Source: Aquamicrobium zhengzhouense
Lineage (GTDB): Bacteria; Pseudomonadota; Alphaproteobacteria; Rhizobiales; Rhizobiaceae
Assembly (NCBI RefSeq): GCF_016124105.1
Contig: NZ_JADGMQ010000008.1
Span: forward strand, 52,290-116,289
Reading direction: 5' to 3'
Length of the DNA stretch: 64,000 bases
In this document: positions 26,755 to 35,401 of the stretch, one piece after another
Layout: every line of letters starts with the position of its first letter
Numbering within the stretch: position 1 is the first letter of the stretch
The notes under the pieces: model-generated
What the model was told of the DNA's origin: nothing
Database searches by the model: none
Seen by the model: only the letters and a program-made list of their open reading frames with translations
Translations under genes and position numbers: made by a program

Positions 26755-27590
26755 ACCTGCGCACCATCGAACCCATCAACATCTCTGATCTTGACACAGC
26801 GGCTCCCGACACTGGCGAACCCATCTGCGAGCGTGTCGATCCGCGGTCCTTGTTCGTTGACCCTGCCTATCAGCGCAGCGTCGGAGAGCGCGGCCTTCGC
26901 CAAATCAGGCGCATAGTCGAGGCGTTCGACTGGACGAAGTACAAGCCCCCGATCTGCGCGTATGCGGAGCATGACGGCCGAACGGTCCTCAAGGTGCTCG
27001 ACGGGCAGCACACGGCGATCGCAGCGGCAAGTCATCCGGACATCGACATGATCCCGGTGATGATCGTTGAGGCGGCTGAGATATCGGCCCAGGCTGCTGC
27101 GTTCGTTGGCCAGAACACCCAGCGTGTTGCGGTCACGCCGCTGCAGGTATTCTTCGCTGAGGTTACCGCTGGGGATGTCGACGCACTCGACGTGTTGAAA
27201 ACATGTGAGCGTGCCGGGGTGACGATCATGCGCTCGCCGCCCAGCCGATCGGACTTCAAGCCGGCTGAAACTATCTCCATCTCGGCAATCAAGGCTCTGG
27301 TCGACAAGCGCGGCATCATGCGGGCCCGGATGATCCTTGAGGTTTTGGCTCAGGCCAAACTGGCCCCGATCGCTGCAGACCACATCAAGGCCGCTGAGTT
27401 CCTGATGTCCGAGCCGGAATATTGCGACCAGTTCGAACCCGAGGATCTGACGCGCGAAATCCAGATGAGCGGAAAGGCCGCCGAGCACGAAGCGAAGGTG
27501 TTCAGCGTGGCGCAGAAGGTGCCGGTCTGGCGGGCGCTGGCGGTGCAGTGGTTCAGGAAAACCCGGAAGAAGCGGAGGCAAGCAGCGTGA
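26751..27590 (+). CDS. ParB/DGQHR-like nuclease-fold protein
   Basis: 279 residues. VDPAYQRSVGERGLRQIRRIVEAFDW followed by KVLDGQHTAIAAA is the ParB-N/sulfiredoxin-like (DUF6551/DGQHR type) pattern; VGQNTQRVAVTPLQVF continues it. Phage versions are found near replication genes; DNA binding or regulation is likely but unproven. ATGA overlap with the initiator-like gene and GTGA overlap with the next gene. Confidence 0.75.
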   Translation: MNLRTIEPINISDLDTAAPDTGEPICERVDPRSLFVDPAYQRSVGERGLRQIRRIVEAFDWTKYKPPICAYAEHDGRTVLKVLDGQHTAIAAASHPDIDMIPVMIVEAAEISAQAAAFVGQNTQRVAVTPLQVFFAEVTAGDVDALDVLKTCERAGVTIMRSPPSRSDFKPAETISISAIKALVDKRGIMRARMILEVLAQAKLAPIAADHIKAAEFLMSEPEYCDQFEPEDLTREIQMSGKAAEHEAKVFSVAQKVPVWRALAVQWFRKTRKKRRQAA

Positions 27591-28573
27591 CCAATTTGGA
27601 CACGGTGAAATTCCGCAAGATCCACGCCTTGATGAAGGGCGGCGCAACCGAGGGCGAGCGTGCAGCGGCGCGTATTCATGCTGGCAAGCTCGCCGCACGG
27701 GCAGGAATGACGCTTGAGCAGGCTGTGTCCGAAATGGACAGGGCGGTTGCGGCAAAGCCGGCAAATTTTATCGACGGCTTCAACGACTGGATGGAGGCGA
27801 AGCAGCCTGGGTACAAGGCGAGAGAAGCGGCGAAGCGCGCTGAGCGGCAAGACCGGTATGCAAAACGGCGCGCTGAAATACTTCAGGAGTTCGGCAGCGT
27901 TCGGCAGTTCATGGATCCAACGCCAAGCGAATTGCTTCTGCTGGAAGCAGGCGAGCCATTCGTTACAAGACGATTTTCCTATCTCGATGTGTGCGGCACC
28001 CAAAGGCAAGGCGCCAAAGAGTTTGCTGGCATAGCAGGACATTCCTTCAAGCTTGAAGACGTGAACCCGGAAGCAATCGCAGCGATCAAAGCAGCCATTC
28101 CATTCCCGATCGGCATCCGCGGAGCTTTCGAGGAGCTGAAAGTATGGGACAAGCTGAACCGCGATAGGGCTCATTTCTACGACCATCACGAATACTATTT
28201 CGATTTGCCGATTGAATTGCGGGTCGAATTACTGCGCGACGTGATGAGAACGCAGCCCGCCGAAACATGGGACGATCTCGAGGCGCGCTTCCACTACAAA
28301 GCCTACGACTGGCAGCAGCAATGGATCGACGAACAGATCTTTGACGATCCGGAGTGGTCACGCCTGTTTGGCGATTTTCGGATCCTTCGAGCAGCGGCAG
28401 AGGCCAGGACTACGCGACCCGTCCACTCTGGACGCCGTACCAATGCAGACAAGCGCGCGGCGGTCTTGTCCATGTTGGACAGTTACCCAGAACTTTCAGA
28501 TCGAGAGATTTCCCGCCGCGTCGGAGTGAGCCCCCAGACCGTCAACACGTGGAGAAAGAAGGTGAGTGCATGA
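27587..28573 (+). CDS. DUF2786-like protein with C-terminal helix-turn-helix
   Basis: 328 residues from the GTG at 27587 (GTGA overlap). The N-terminus (KFRKIHALMKGGATEGERAA, RIHAGKLAARAGMTLEQAV) resembles DUF2786. The C-terminus has ELSDREISRRVGVSPQTVNTWRKK, a clear helix-turn-helix. The middle is unassigned. Probably a phage regulator. Confidence 0.7.
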   Translation: MTNLDTVKFRKIHALMKGGATEGERAAARIHAGKLAARAGMTLEQAVSEMDRAVAAKPANFIDGFNDWMEAKQPGYKAREAAKRAERQDRYAKRRAEILQEFGSVRQFMDPTPSELLLLEAGEPFVTRRFSYLDVCGTQRQGAKEFAGIAGHSFKLEDVNPEAIAAIKAAIPFPIGIRGAFEELKVWDKLNRDRAHFYDHHEYYFDLPIELRVELLRDVMRTQPAETWDDLEARFHYKAYDWQQQWIDEQIFDDPEWSRLFGDFRILRAAAEARTTRPVHSGRRTNADKRAAVLSMLDSYPELSDREISRRVGVSPQTVNTWRKKVSA

Positions 28574-28857
28574 CCATTGCCGAGCGCAGGGCGCGTCAAG
28601 CCTACGATCGCATGAACCCTTGGCGCCCTATGCCTGAGGCCGAGCCAGATGGCACTGTTTGCGAGCTTCTATTCAACGACATGGTCGGGTGCTTCGACGC
28701 GGATCCCGGTCGCTATTTCCTCGACCATGATGGGCGCTGGTATCGGATCGAACCACCTGGCGTGTGTCTGCGCACCGCGATCAATTGGCGCCCGGCCTTT
28801 GCGCGGATTACTCCCGAACGACGACACTATCTCAAGCAGCAAGCGAGGCGCACATGA
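28570..28857 (+). CDS. Hypothetical phage protein
   Basis: 95 residues (MTIAERRARQAYDRMNPWRP...). Acidic middle with a likely small beta structure (GRYFLDHDGRWYRIEPPG). Overlaps its neighbours by ATGA on both sides, which decides the start. No domain recognised. Confidence 0.65.
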   Translation: MTIAERRARQAYDRMNPWRPMPEAEPDGTVCELLFNDMVGCFDADPGRYFLDHDGRWYRIEPPGVCLRTAINWRPAFARITPERRHYLKQQARRT

Positions 28858-29435
28858 GCAAAAAGACCCAAGCGAAGCAAAAGCGACCTACGATCTCTCA
28901 GCAGGAGAAGGAACAGGTGCGAGCTCGCAGGGCTGTCGGTCATTTCGAAGCCTTACATCTTGATCAGTTTGGGCGTTACCGATTGGCGGTTGGCACGGCC
29001 GAAGCGTCGCGCCAATACGACTTGAGCAAGGGTGGCATCGTTCGAGTTCGCAACGTTGATCCACTCAAGGGCATCTTGAGCTTGACGCAAAAGCAGCGGG
29101 AAGCTGGCGAGCGGTACCGGGCCGACTTTGAACTTGCGGCGAGAGAAGGTCTAAAGACCGGAACCGTCCAGGAGCGTGTCGACGGTGGCGGCGTCGCGGC
29201 TTCCATCGCTGACCATCTGATCGACAATCACAAGATCATGGCCGCGGCCCGTGATGCCTTGGTCTACCCGGAGATTGTAAGCGTCATGGATGCAGTGTGC
29301 GGCATGGGCATGTCGCTCAAGGAGGTCGCTGAGCGTGCGAACGTGGTGCGCGACATTCCATCTCAGCTCCTTCGCATGGGGTTGGAGCGATTGGTTCTCC
29401 ACTACAGTCAACAAGGGGCCTCACGTCACGGTTGA
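28854..29435 (+). CDS. DUF6456-like late regulator candidate
   Basis: 193 residues. Basic N-terminus, then QREAGERYRADFELAAREGL and HKIMAAARDALVYPEIVSVM with a terminal helical region (KEVAERANVVRDIPSQLLRMGLERL part) similar to DUF6456 proteins that occupy the last position of early operons in rhizobial phages. By position it may control late genes. Followed by a strong terminator. Confidence 0.65.
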   Translation: MSKKTQAKQKRPTISQQEKEQVRARRAVGHFEALHLDQFGRYRLAVGTAEASRQYDLSKGGIVRVRNVDPLKGILSLTQKQREAGERYRADFELAAREGLKTGTVQERVDGGGVAASIADHLIDNHKIMAAARDALVYPEIVSVMDAVCGMGMSLKEVAERANVVRDIPSQLLRMGLERLVLHYSQQGASRHG

Positions 29436-29487
29436 TAGGTGACGTCAGCTATGGTAATGATTTGCGTATTCGCAGAATTGCGTCCAG

Positions 29488-29516
29488 AACCCGCCCGAGT
29501 GATCAGGCGGGTTTTT
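29488..29516 (+). terminator. Rho-independent terminator of the right early operon
   Basis: Stem AACCCGCC / GGCGGGTT (8 bp) with a 10-base loop, running into a TTTTTC tract. Ends the cro-to-DUF6456 transcript. Confidence 0.88.
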
Positions 29517-29527
29517 CTTTGGAGGGT

Positions 29528-29710
29528 CTAGCGCCCGGAAGACACAGCAGCATCACAGGCCGCACGAGATGGGCCATGCTGCTCGATTATCTGCCGGGCC
29601 TTGTCCTGTGGGATCCCGTGCTTCTGTGCAAAGTATGAGACTTCATAAGGTTGATCGGCAGAGACGCGCGCTCGATCTTGAGCACCTTGGTTATCTTTGT
29701 CGTCAGGCAT
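29528..29710 (-). CDS. DUF3606 domain protein
   Basis: 60 residues. QDRARVSADQPYEVSYFAQK and the following helix HGIPQDKARQIIEQHG match DUF3606, a small domain widespread in rhizobia, of unknown function. Leftward, opposite to the early and late phage operons, so it is accessory cargo probably with its own promoter. Confidence 0.85.
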   Translation of the reverse strand: MPDDKDNQGAQDRARVSADQPYEVSYFAQKHGIPQDKARQIIEQHGPSRAACDAAVSSGR

Positions 29711-29722
29711 TCAGCTTCTCAC

Positions 29723-29938
29723 TTATTCCGGGGTTCGATTAGCAGCATGATCCTGGCGCTGCTCATTCTGGACCTGCTTGCCATCAAGTCCTCGTTCCTC
29801 AGAGTGGCGTGACTTATCCCGGTTCGACAGGATGTCGTTCTCGCCAACCATCTCGCGCTGCAGCTCAGTATTTGCACCGCTGCCGTCGCCCTTGCCCTGC
29901 GATCCAGGGCCCATGTGCTTTTTGCTGGCATTGGCCAT
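29723..29938 (-). CDS. Small hydrophilic hypothetical protein
   Basis: 71 residues (MANASKKHMGPGSQGKGDGS...), without hydrophobic segments and likely disordered. GGAGA lies upstream of the ATG. Similar glycine/lysine-rich small proteins are known from rhizobial genomes as hypotheticals (recalled). Probably cotranscribed with the DUF3606 gene. Confidence 0.7.
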   Translation of the reverse strand: MANASKKHMGPGSQGKGDGSGANTELQREMVGENDILSNRDKSRHSEERGLDGKQVQNEQRQDHAANRTPE

Positions 29939-30051
29939 CGTGTATCTCCTCTTGAGTACAGGAGGCCAACCGCTCGACGGTGGAATAAGTTCCGGCGCGA
30001 ACCGAGCGTCGTGCTTCGTGTAAGGTAGACGAGAGGGTAGTCCTCATAATT

Positions 30052-30128
30052 GGCAGGGTAGAGCAGTTCGGTAGCTCGTCTGGCTCATAACCAGAAGGTC
30101 GCCCGTTCGAATCGTGCCCCTGCAACCA
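30052..30128 (+). tRNA. tRNA with CAU anticodon (Met or Ile2), prophage-borne
   Basis: 77 nt cloverleaf: acceptor GGCAGGG / CCCTGCA (pairs 2-7 good, 1:72 is G-A), D-stem GAGC/GCTC, anticodon stem TCTGG/CCAGA with loop CTCATAA, T-loop TTCGAAT with one weak T-stem pair, encoded CCA. It lacks the GGG/CCC anticodon-stem pairs of initiator tRNA. It may be elongator Met or, if modified by TilS, Ile. Confidence 0.85.
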
Positions 30129-30204
30129 GATCAGAACGGCGGCGTCGGCCCCTAGATGGCAGTGTCAAGCCGGTGAACACAGTCACGCATCATCAGCCAC
30201 AACG

Positions 30205-30819
30205 TCAACGGGCAGAAGACACGCACTGACGCCGAGGGCCATTGTACGGCTGATACGTGTTGTCTTCGACCCTGTAGGAACGATAACGGGCAGAACAATA
30301 TTCTATGTGGCTGAGATCAAGGCTTTCGGTACCAAGAGCAGCTTGATCAAATGGCGCGGCCAGCTCTGCATGCTCGACGTTGTGGGGTGCCTCATCAGCG
30401 GGTGTCTGTTCGGAATAAGGAGAGATGCACTCTCGATTTCCGCCGCTATACGGGCGGTAGGAATTGGTTTGCTCATCATAAGAACGATAGCGCCGGCTAC
30501 ACCAAGCGACGTGCTCTGCACTGAGCGCGCGGGGCGGATCATCTGGTAGGGCGCTCGTTACAATGTCTTCAACGCCAGCGCGGTCTACAGTCTCATCGTC
30601 AAACGCAGGATGCGGAGCCGTGGGCTCAACGCGCTCATAGTCTTGCGCGGTAACATCGATTTTCCGAATGTCAGCTAGGAACTCCGGTTCGGCCTCAACT
30701 GAAGTTCTCTGTACTGGCACAGGGTCCGCGCTCAAAAAGCTTAGGGCGAAGGCCACGCCGCCCACGAAAATCCCTATGGTTAGGGTGAAGCCACCTATCA
30801 CTGCGAACAAGAACTTCAT
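30205..30819 (-). CDS. Exported protein with two BA14K modules
   Basis: 204 residues from the ATG at 30819. N-terminal membrane anchor or signal peptide ([19 protein letters not shown]), an acidic linker, then two copies of the BA14K motif: [20 protein letters not shown] and [20 protein letters not shown], each followed by a glycine and a second cysteine (disulfide candidates). BA14K was described in Brucella as an immunoreactive, lectin-like envelope protein. Within a prophage this is probable lysogenic-conversion cargo. Confidence 0.82.
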   Translation of the reverse strand: MKFLFAVIGGFTLTIGIFVGGVAFALSFLSADPVPVQRTSVEAEPEFLADIRKIDVTAQDYERVEPTAPHPAFDDETVDRAGVEDIVTSALPDDPPRALSAEHVAWCSRRYRSYDEQTNSYRPYSGGNRECISPYSEQTPADEAPHNVEHAELAAPFDQAALGTESLDLSHIEYCSARYRSYRVEDNTYQPYNGPRRQCVSSAR

Positions 30820-31101
30820 GACACGTCCCGCTTTAGATCCTGAATGGGGAATGCGGAGAGTTTTCAAGGGTTCCCAAAGTGAAGTCGGCAATGATCACGA
30901 TCCGCCCACCCAATAACTAGCTGGGGCAGCCCATCGATGAGCGGCCCGGCGGTCGCTCGCATCATAACGTTCGGGAGCCTGTCTACTACAGGCGTAGGGA
31001 TTCGGCCTTCTCGGCGTTTCATGCAGCAAGGCAGCGCGAATGCTGAGAAGGTTGGGCATTTCCCGGCCGTCCCTTGGTGCCCCCATCACTCGGAGCCTCC
31101 C

Positions 31102-31239
31102 ATGATCAAGATCGGAACGCTCGTCTCCTATGCCGGCGGCCATGGCAAGGTAGACCGCACATCAGTCCGTACAGGCGCGAAGCTCTACCGCGTCAACGAC
31201 AAGTGGATGACCAAGGACAGCCTCACCATCCTTGGCTAA
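31102..31239 (+). CDS. Small hypothetical phage protein
   Basis: 45 residues (MIKIGTLVSYAGGHGKVDRT...) with GGAG nine bases upstream of the ATG. Likely a small beta-barrel type fold by pattern. It is the first gene of the late transcript and overlaps the TTG start of the HNH gene. Confidence 0.55.
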   Translation: MIKIGTLVSYAGGHGKVDRTSVRTGAKLYRVNDKWMTKDSLTILG

Positions 31240-31579
31240 GCTCAAGACCCTCAAGCCGCTCGTCGGCAAGCTGCCACCACGCCTCGGATATCAGCCAGGC
31301 AATGAACGTGAGCGCTCAAGGCACAGGGACAGCACACAAGGCTGGAGAGCTTGGTACAAGACGGCGCGCTGGCAGAAGCTGCGATGGTCAGTCCTCGTCC
31401 GTGACCTGTTCACCTGCCAGATGTGCAGCCGGGCAGAGGCTGACACTTCGCTGCTAGTAGGCGACCACATCAAGCCGCACCGCGGGGATGAGACGCTGTT
31501 CTGGGATGCGTCCAACATCCAGTGCCTGTGCAAGCGATGCCACGACCGGCACAAGCAGAGGGATGAGCGGAGATACTGA
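31232..31579 (+). CDS. Phage HNH endonuclease
   Basis: 115 residues from a TTG that overlaps the previous stop. HNH motif with zinc pairs: CQMCSRAEA, VGDHIKPHRGD, NIQCLCKRCHDRH. Small HNH proteins beside the terminase genes of HK97-like phages are needed for terminase nicking and head morphogenesis in HK97-type systems (established for HK97 gp74). Confidence 0.9.
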   Translation: MAKLKTLKPLVGKLPPRLGYQPGNERERSRHRDSTQGWRAWYKTARWQKLRWSVLVRDLFTCQMCSRAEADTSLLVGDHIKPHRGDETLFWDASNIQCLCKRCHDRHKQRDERRY

Positions 31580-31803
31580 TGCCTTACCCAACCGGATCTA
31601 GCAACCTCACCGGCGCAACTCGCTATCGATCTGGCTTCCGCGGAGTGTTGGTGCTCCAGGTTGAGGTGCGGGTCATAACTTGGTGGAAGGGCCCCCTGAG
31701 CCCGCTTGCCGACCGTAAGCCTACCTACAAGCATTGGTGGCGCGACGCCACGGTCGAAGATCTTCGTGCGCTGGAGCACGTGGCGCGTCAGTGCGAGGCA
31801 TGA
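31579..31803 (+). CDS. Hypothetical phage protein
   Basis: 74 residues (MPYPTGSSNLTGATRYRSGF...), coupled to the HNH gene by TGATG. Trp-rich, basic. No domain known. An eight-base G run follows at 31811-31818, with nothing else supportable up to the terminase gene. Confidence 0.55.
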   Translation: MPYPTGSSNLTGATRYRSGFRGVLVLQVEVRVITWWKGPLSPLADRKPTYKHWWRDATVEDLRALEHVARQCEA

Positions 31804-31922
31804 ACATCAAGGGGGGGGTGGTCGAAACTCTGGGCGGCCCGAACCGCTAGACCCGCCCCTGTCGCATTCGCACAATTTTTTCCCCTTCGGAAGTTTGCAG
31901 CTGCAAACCGAGGTGCAAACCT

Positions 31923-32480
31923 GTGACCAGACCAAAGAACGATAAGCCAATCGATTGGGAAGGCATTGAGCGTGATTATTGCGCGGGCGTCATGGGCGTA
32001 CGCGAGATTGCGCGCTGGTACGGCGTGTCAGACACGGCAATTCACAAGAAGGCAAAAGCTTTAGGCTGGGAGCGCAAGGCAAAGCCCAAAGGCCCGTTCC
32101 AGGAGCACAAGGAGCGGCGATCTGTTGCCGCTGAGATTGTTGTCCCGAGCTCTGTTCGACCCGAAGAGTTGTCGGATCGAGCCAAGAGCATAGCCGGCCG
32201 ATTGATGGACGAGCTGGAAGCCGTCACGGCGAACGTCGGCGAGCTCGAGGAAATGATCTGGACGGAGGAGAGCGACCCGCGTCGTCGGCAGGCGCTGCTC
32301 AAAGCCTTGTCTTTGGCGGAGCGGGCCAAGACCCTCAAGGATCTGAGTACGTCGATGAAGACGCTCAACGAGGCTTCCGCACCGGAAGGCAAGAAGGCTC
32401 AGAAGCAGGCGGCAGCGGAAAGTGTGGGTGGGCGGTTTGCAGCTCCATCCGCTCCCAAACTGGTTGTCTCAAATAAATGA
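31923..32480 (+). CDS. Terminase small subunit
   Basis: 185 residues from a GTG at 31923. N-terminal helix-turn-helix (GVMGVREIARWYGVSDTAIH) for DNA recognition, a central helical region for oligomerisation (RRRQALLKALSLAERAKTLK) and a flexible C-terminus. The adjacent large subunit overlaps it by ATGA. It should recognise the packaging site; that site is not identified. Confidence 0.8.
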   Translation: MTRPKNDKPIDWEGIERDYCAGVMGVREIARWYGVSDTAIHKKAKALGWERKAKPKGPFQEHKERRSVAAEIVVPSSVRPEELSDRAKSIAGRLMDELEAVTANVGELEEMIWTEESDPRRRQALLKALSLAERAKTLKDLSTSMKTLNEASAPEGKKAQKQAAAESVGGRFAAPSAPKLVVSNK

Positions 32481-34168
32481 AGGACTGGACTACGGCCTGC
32501 ATGGACTGGGAAAAGCGGATCGTCGCCGGTCGGCCCCTGATTGTATCGCCGCCGCTGTTTCCCGATGAGGCTCAGGCCGCGCTTGATGTGTTCAAGGCGC
32601 TTCGGATTGTTGACGCGGCTGGCAGCCCGACCTTTGGTGAAGCGTGCGAGCCGTGGGTCTTCGATTTCGTCGCGGCTATCTTCGGGGCTTATGATGCGGA
32701 GAGCGGACAGCGCCTGATCCGCGAGTTCTTCCTTCTCATCTCGAAGAAGAACGCCAAGTCTACCATTGCTGCCGGGATCATGATGACGGCGCTGATCCGC
32801 AACTGGCGCATGTCTGCCGAGCTGCTGATTATCGCACCGACGATCGAAGTGGCGCAGAATAGCTTTAAGCCAGCCGCCGACATGGTGCGGGCCGACGAGG
32901 AACTGACTGACCTTCTTCATGTCCAGGACCACTACCGGACGATCACGCACCGGACCACCGGCGCGGTGCTCAAGGTGGTGGCCGCTGATAACGATACCGT
33001 GTCGGGCAAGAAGGCTGCATTCGTTCTGATCGATGAGCTTTGGGTATTCGGTGCCAAGCCAAAGGCTGACGCGATGCTTCGCGAGGCGACTGGCGGCCTG
33101 GTATCGAGGCCGGAAGGGTTCGTTATCTCGCTATCAACCCAATCGGACGCGCCGCCAGCTGGTGTGTTCAAGGCGAAACTCGACTATTTCCGTGACGTGC
33201 GGGACGGCAAGATCGATGACAAGAAGTCTCTCGGCGTCCTGTATGAGTTCCCGAAGGCGATGCTCAACAGTGAAGCCTATCTGGATCCAGATAATTTCTA
33301 CATCACCAACCCGAATTTGGGCCGATCGGTCAGTCGGGAATGGCTTGAGGACGAGCTAAAGAAGGAACTGGCAAAGGATGCGAGCACTCGCAACACCTTC
33401 CTTGCCAAGCACCTCAACATCGAGATCGGGCAAAACCACCGCAACAACCGCTGGCCGGGCACGGATTTCTGGCCGAAGCGGGCAATGGAAGGTCTGACGC
33501 TCGATCATCTGCTTTCCGTGTCTGAGGTTGTCGTGGTCGGGATCGACGGCGGCGGCCTCGATGACTTGTTCGGCTTTGCGGTCGTAGGTCGTCACAAGGA
33601 AACCCGTGACTGGCTGGTCTGGGCACACGCCTGGTGCCACGAGGGCGTTCTGGAGCGGCGCAAATCGATCGCTTCGGTGCTCTTGGACTTCAAGCGTGCG
33701 GGCGAACTGACCATTGTTGACGATGAGCTGGCCGATATCTCTGAGATTGTCGGCATCATTGACGAGATCAACCAGCGCGGCCTTTTGGCCTCGGTAGCTG
33801 TGGACCCGGCTGGGCTGGGCGAAATGATTGAGGCGCTGGCAGAGATCGGCATTACGCAGGAAGGCGGCCAGCTGATCGGTGCACCGCAGGGCTGGGCGAT
33901 GATGAACGCCATCAAGACGGCGGAACGCAAGCTCGCCAACGGCACGATGAAACATTCCGGTTCCAAGCTGATGGCTTGGTGCGTTGGCAACCTCAAGATC
34001 GAGCCGACCGCAACCGGCATACGGGCGACGAAGCAGAATGCTGGTGATGCGAAGATCGACCCGGTTATGGCGATGTTTGACGCGGTTACCGTTATGAGCC
34101 GGAACCCAGAAGCCCCGGAGGGCGGTACGATGGATGATTACTTCAACAGCCTTGTGGGCGCTGCATGA
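32477..34168 (+). CDS. Terminase large subunit
   Basis: 563 residues. N-terminal ATPase with a Walker A-like SKKNAKSTIAAG, Walker B region FVLIDELWVFG, and coupling motif LSTQSDAPP. C-terminal RNase H-like nuclease starting VVVGIDGGGLDDLFGFAVVG with further acidic residues near residue 510 (DPVMAMFDAV). HK97-type TerL that cuts and pumps phage DNA into proheads. Confidence 0.96.
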   Translation: MKDWTTACMDWEKRIVAGRPLIVSPPLFPDEAQAALDVFKALRIVDAAGSPTFGEACEPWVFDFVAAIFGAYDAESGQRLIREFFLLISKKNAKSTIAAGIMMTALIRNWRMSAELLIIAPTIEVAQNSFKPAADMVRADEELTDLLHVQDHYRTITHRTTGAVLKVVAADNDTVSGKKAAFVLIDELWVFGAKPKADAMLREATGGLVSRPEGFVISLSTQSDAPPAGVFKAKLDYFRDVRDGKIDDKKSLGVLYEFPKAMLNSEAYLDPDNFYITNPNLGRSVSREWLEDELKKELAKDASTRNTFLAKHLNIEIGQNHRNNRWPGTDFWPKRAMEGLTLDHLLSVSEVVVVGIDGGGLDDLFGFAVVGRHKETRDWLVWAHAWCHEGVLERRKSIASVLLDFKRAGELTIVDDELADISEIVGIIDEINQRGLLASVAVDPAGLGEMIEALAEIGITQEGGQLIGAPQGWAMMNAIKTAERKLANGTMKHSGSKLMAWCVGNLKIEPTATGIRATKQNAGDAKIDPVMAMFDAVTVMSRNPEAPEGGTMDDYFNSLVGAA

Positions 34169-35397
34169 ACATCCTTCGCAAGATGGCCGACATCGTTATG
34201 CGCCGCCTCACGGTGCGCGAGCCGGACGACTGGTATTCGGATGCAATGCGTGGCGATGCTGGCGAGGTGGTTACTGATACGTCGGTGCTCGCTCTGTCGG
34301 CTGTATGGGCCTGCGTCAACCTGATTTCAGGCACGATCGCATCCTTGCCGCTCATGGTCTACCAGACGAGGAACGGCACGCGCGAGATCGCAAGGGATCA
34401 TCCGCTTTATCGCATTTTGCATGACAGCCCGAACTACGATCAGACATCCGTCGATTTCTGGGAATTCGTTTGTGCGTCGATCGAGCTTTGGGGCAATGCA
34501 TATGCTCGTATCGAGCGCAGCAATGGCCGTATTGTTGGCCTCGTGCCGGTAGCCCCAGCCCTTGTTTCGGTACGACGGCTTGGCAATGGTTCGCTTGAGT
34601 ACCGCTGGACGGAAGACGGCAAGCCCTACGTTGAGACTGACCGGACCATGCTTCATGTGCGTGGCTTTGGCGGCAATCCGCTCGGCGGCATGTCTACCCT
34701 CACGTTCGGCCGGAACGCTTTCAGCCTGGCGCGAGCGGTCGATAAGGCGGCCGGTGCTACGTTCAAGAACGGAATGCGGCCATCTGTGCAGCTTGTGTTC
34801 GAGAAGTGGCTGACGCCAGAGCAGCGTGCCCTAGCTAAGTCCAAGATGACCGAGGAATATCTCGGCGCGATGAATGCGGGCCGTCCGTGGATCGCAGAAG
34901 GCGGCGCAAAGGTCGAGGCAATCTCGCTCAACCCGGAAGATGCGCAGATGCTTCAATCGCGCGGCTTTTCGGTCGAGGAAATTTGCCGGTTCTTTGGCGT
35001 TCCGCCTTTCATGGTGGGCCATACTGAGAAATCGACCAGCTGGGGCACCGGCCTTGAGCAGCAGACGCTCGGCTTCCAGAAGTTTACGCTTCGTCGTCGC
35101 CTGAAGCGCATTGAGCAAGCCCTCGAAAAGCAGCTTCTGACGCCGCAAGACCGGGCTGCTGGCATCACTATCGAGTTCAACCTTGAGGGGCTTCTGCGTG
35201 CTGACAGCGCAGGCCGTGCCCGCTTCTACCAGCAGATGACCGCCATCGGCGCCATGACCATCAACGAGGTCCGGGCGCTGGAGAACCTGCCGCCAGTTGA
35301 GGGCGGGGACGTACCGCGCATGCAGATGCAGAACGTGCCGATCACGGAAGGTGACCGCGAAACCGTGCGCCAGATCATCGCGGAAGAACAGGAATAG
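34165..35397 (+). CDS. Portal protein, HK97 family
   Basis: 410 residues. HK97-type portal markers: LSAVWACVNLISGTIASLPL, HPLYRILHDSPNYDQTSVDFW, and EEICRFFGVPPFMVGHTEKS followed by TSWGTGLEQQTLGFQ. Forms the DNA-entry ring at a capsid vertex. ATGA overlap with TerL. Confidence 0.96.
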   Translation: MNILRKMADIVMRRLTVREPDDWYSDAMRGDAGEVVTDTSVLALSAVWACVNLISGTIASLPLMVYQTRNGTREIARDHPLYRILHDSPNYDQTSVDFWEFVCASIELWGNAYARIERSNGRIVGLVPVAPALVSVRRLGNGSLEYRWTEDGKPYVETDRTMLHVRGFGGNPLGGMSTLTFGRNAFSLARAVDKAAGATFKNGMRPSVQLVFEKWLTPEQRALAKSKMTEEYLGAMNAGRPWIAEGGAKVEAISLNPEDAQMLQSRGFSVEEICRFFGVPPFMVGHTEKSTSWGTGLEQQTLGFQKFTLRRRLKRIEQALEKQLLTPQDRAAGITIEFNLEGLLRADSAGRARFYQQMTAIGAMTINEVRALENLPPVEGGDVPRMQMQNVPITEGDRETVRQIIAEEQE

Positions 35398-35401
35398 CCA
35401 C

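Noticed and set aside
26658..27764. 368-residue minus-strand frame
   Set aside because: Antisense to the ParB-like gene within a rightward operon joined by overlaps.
31800..31850. 15-codon frame through an eight-G run
   Set aside because: Too short to support, although its ATG overlaps the previous stop; the G run might be a sequencing problem.
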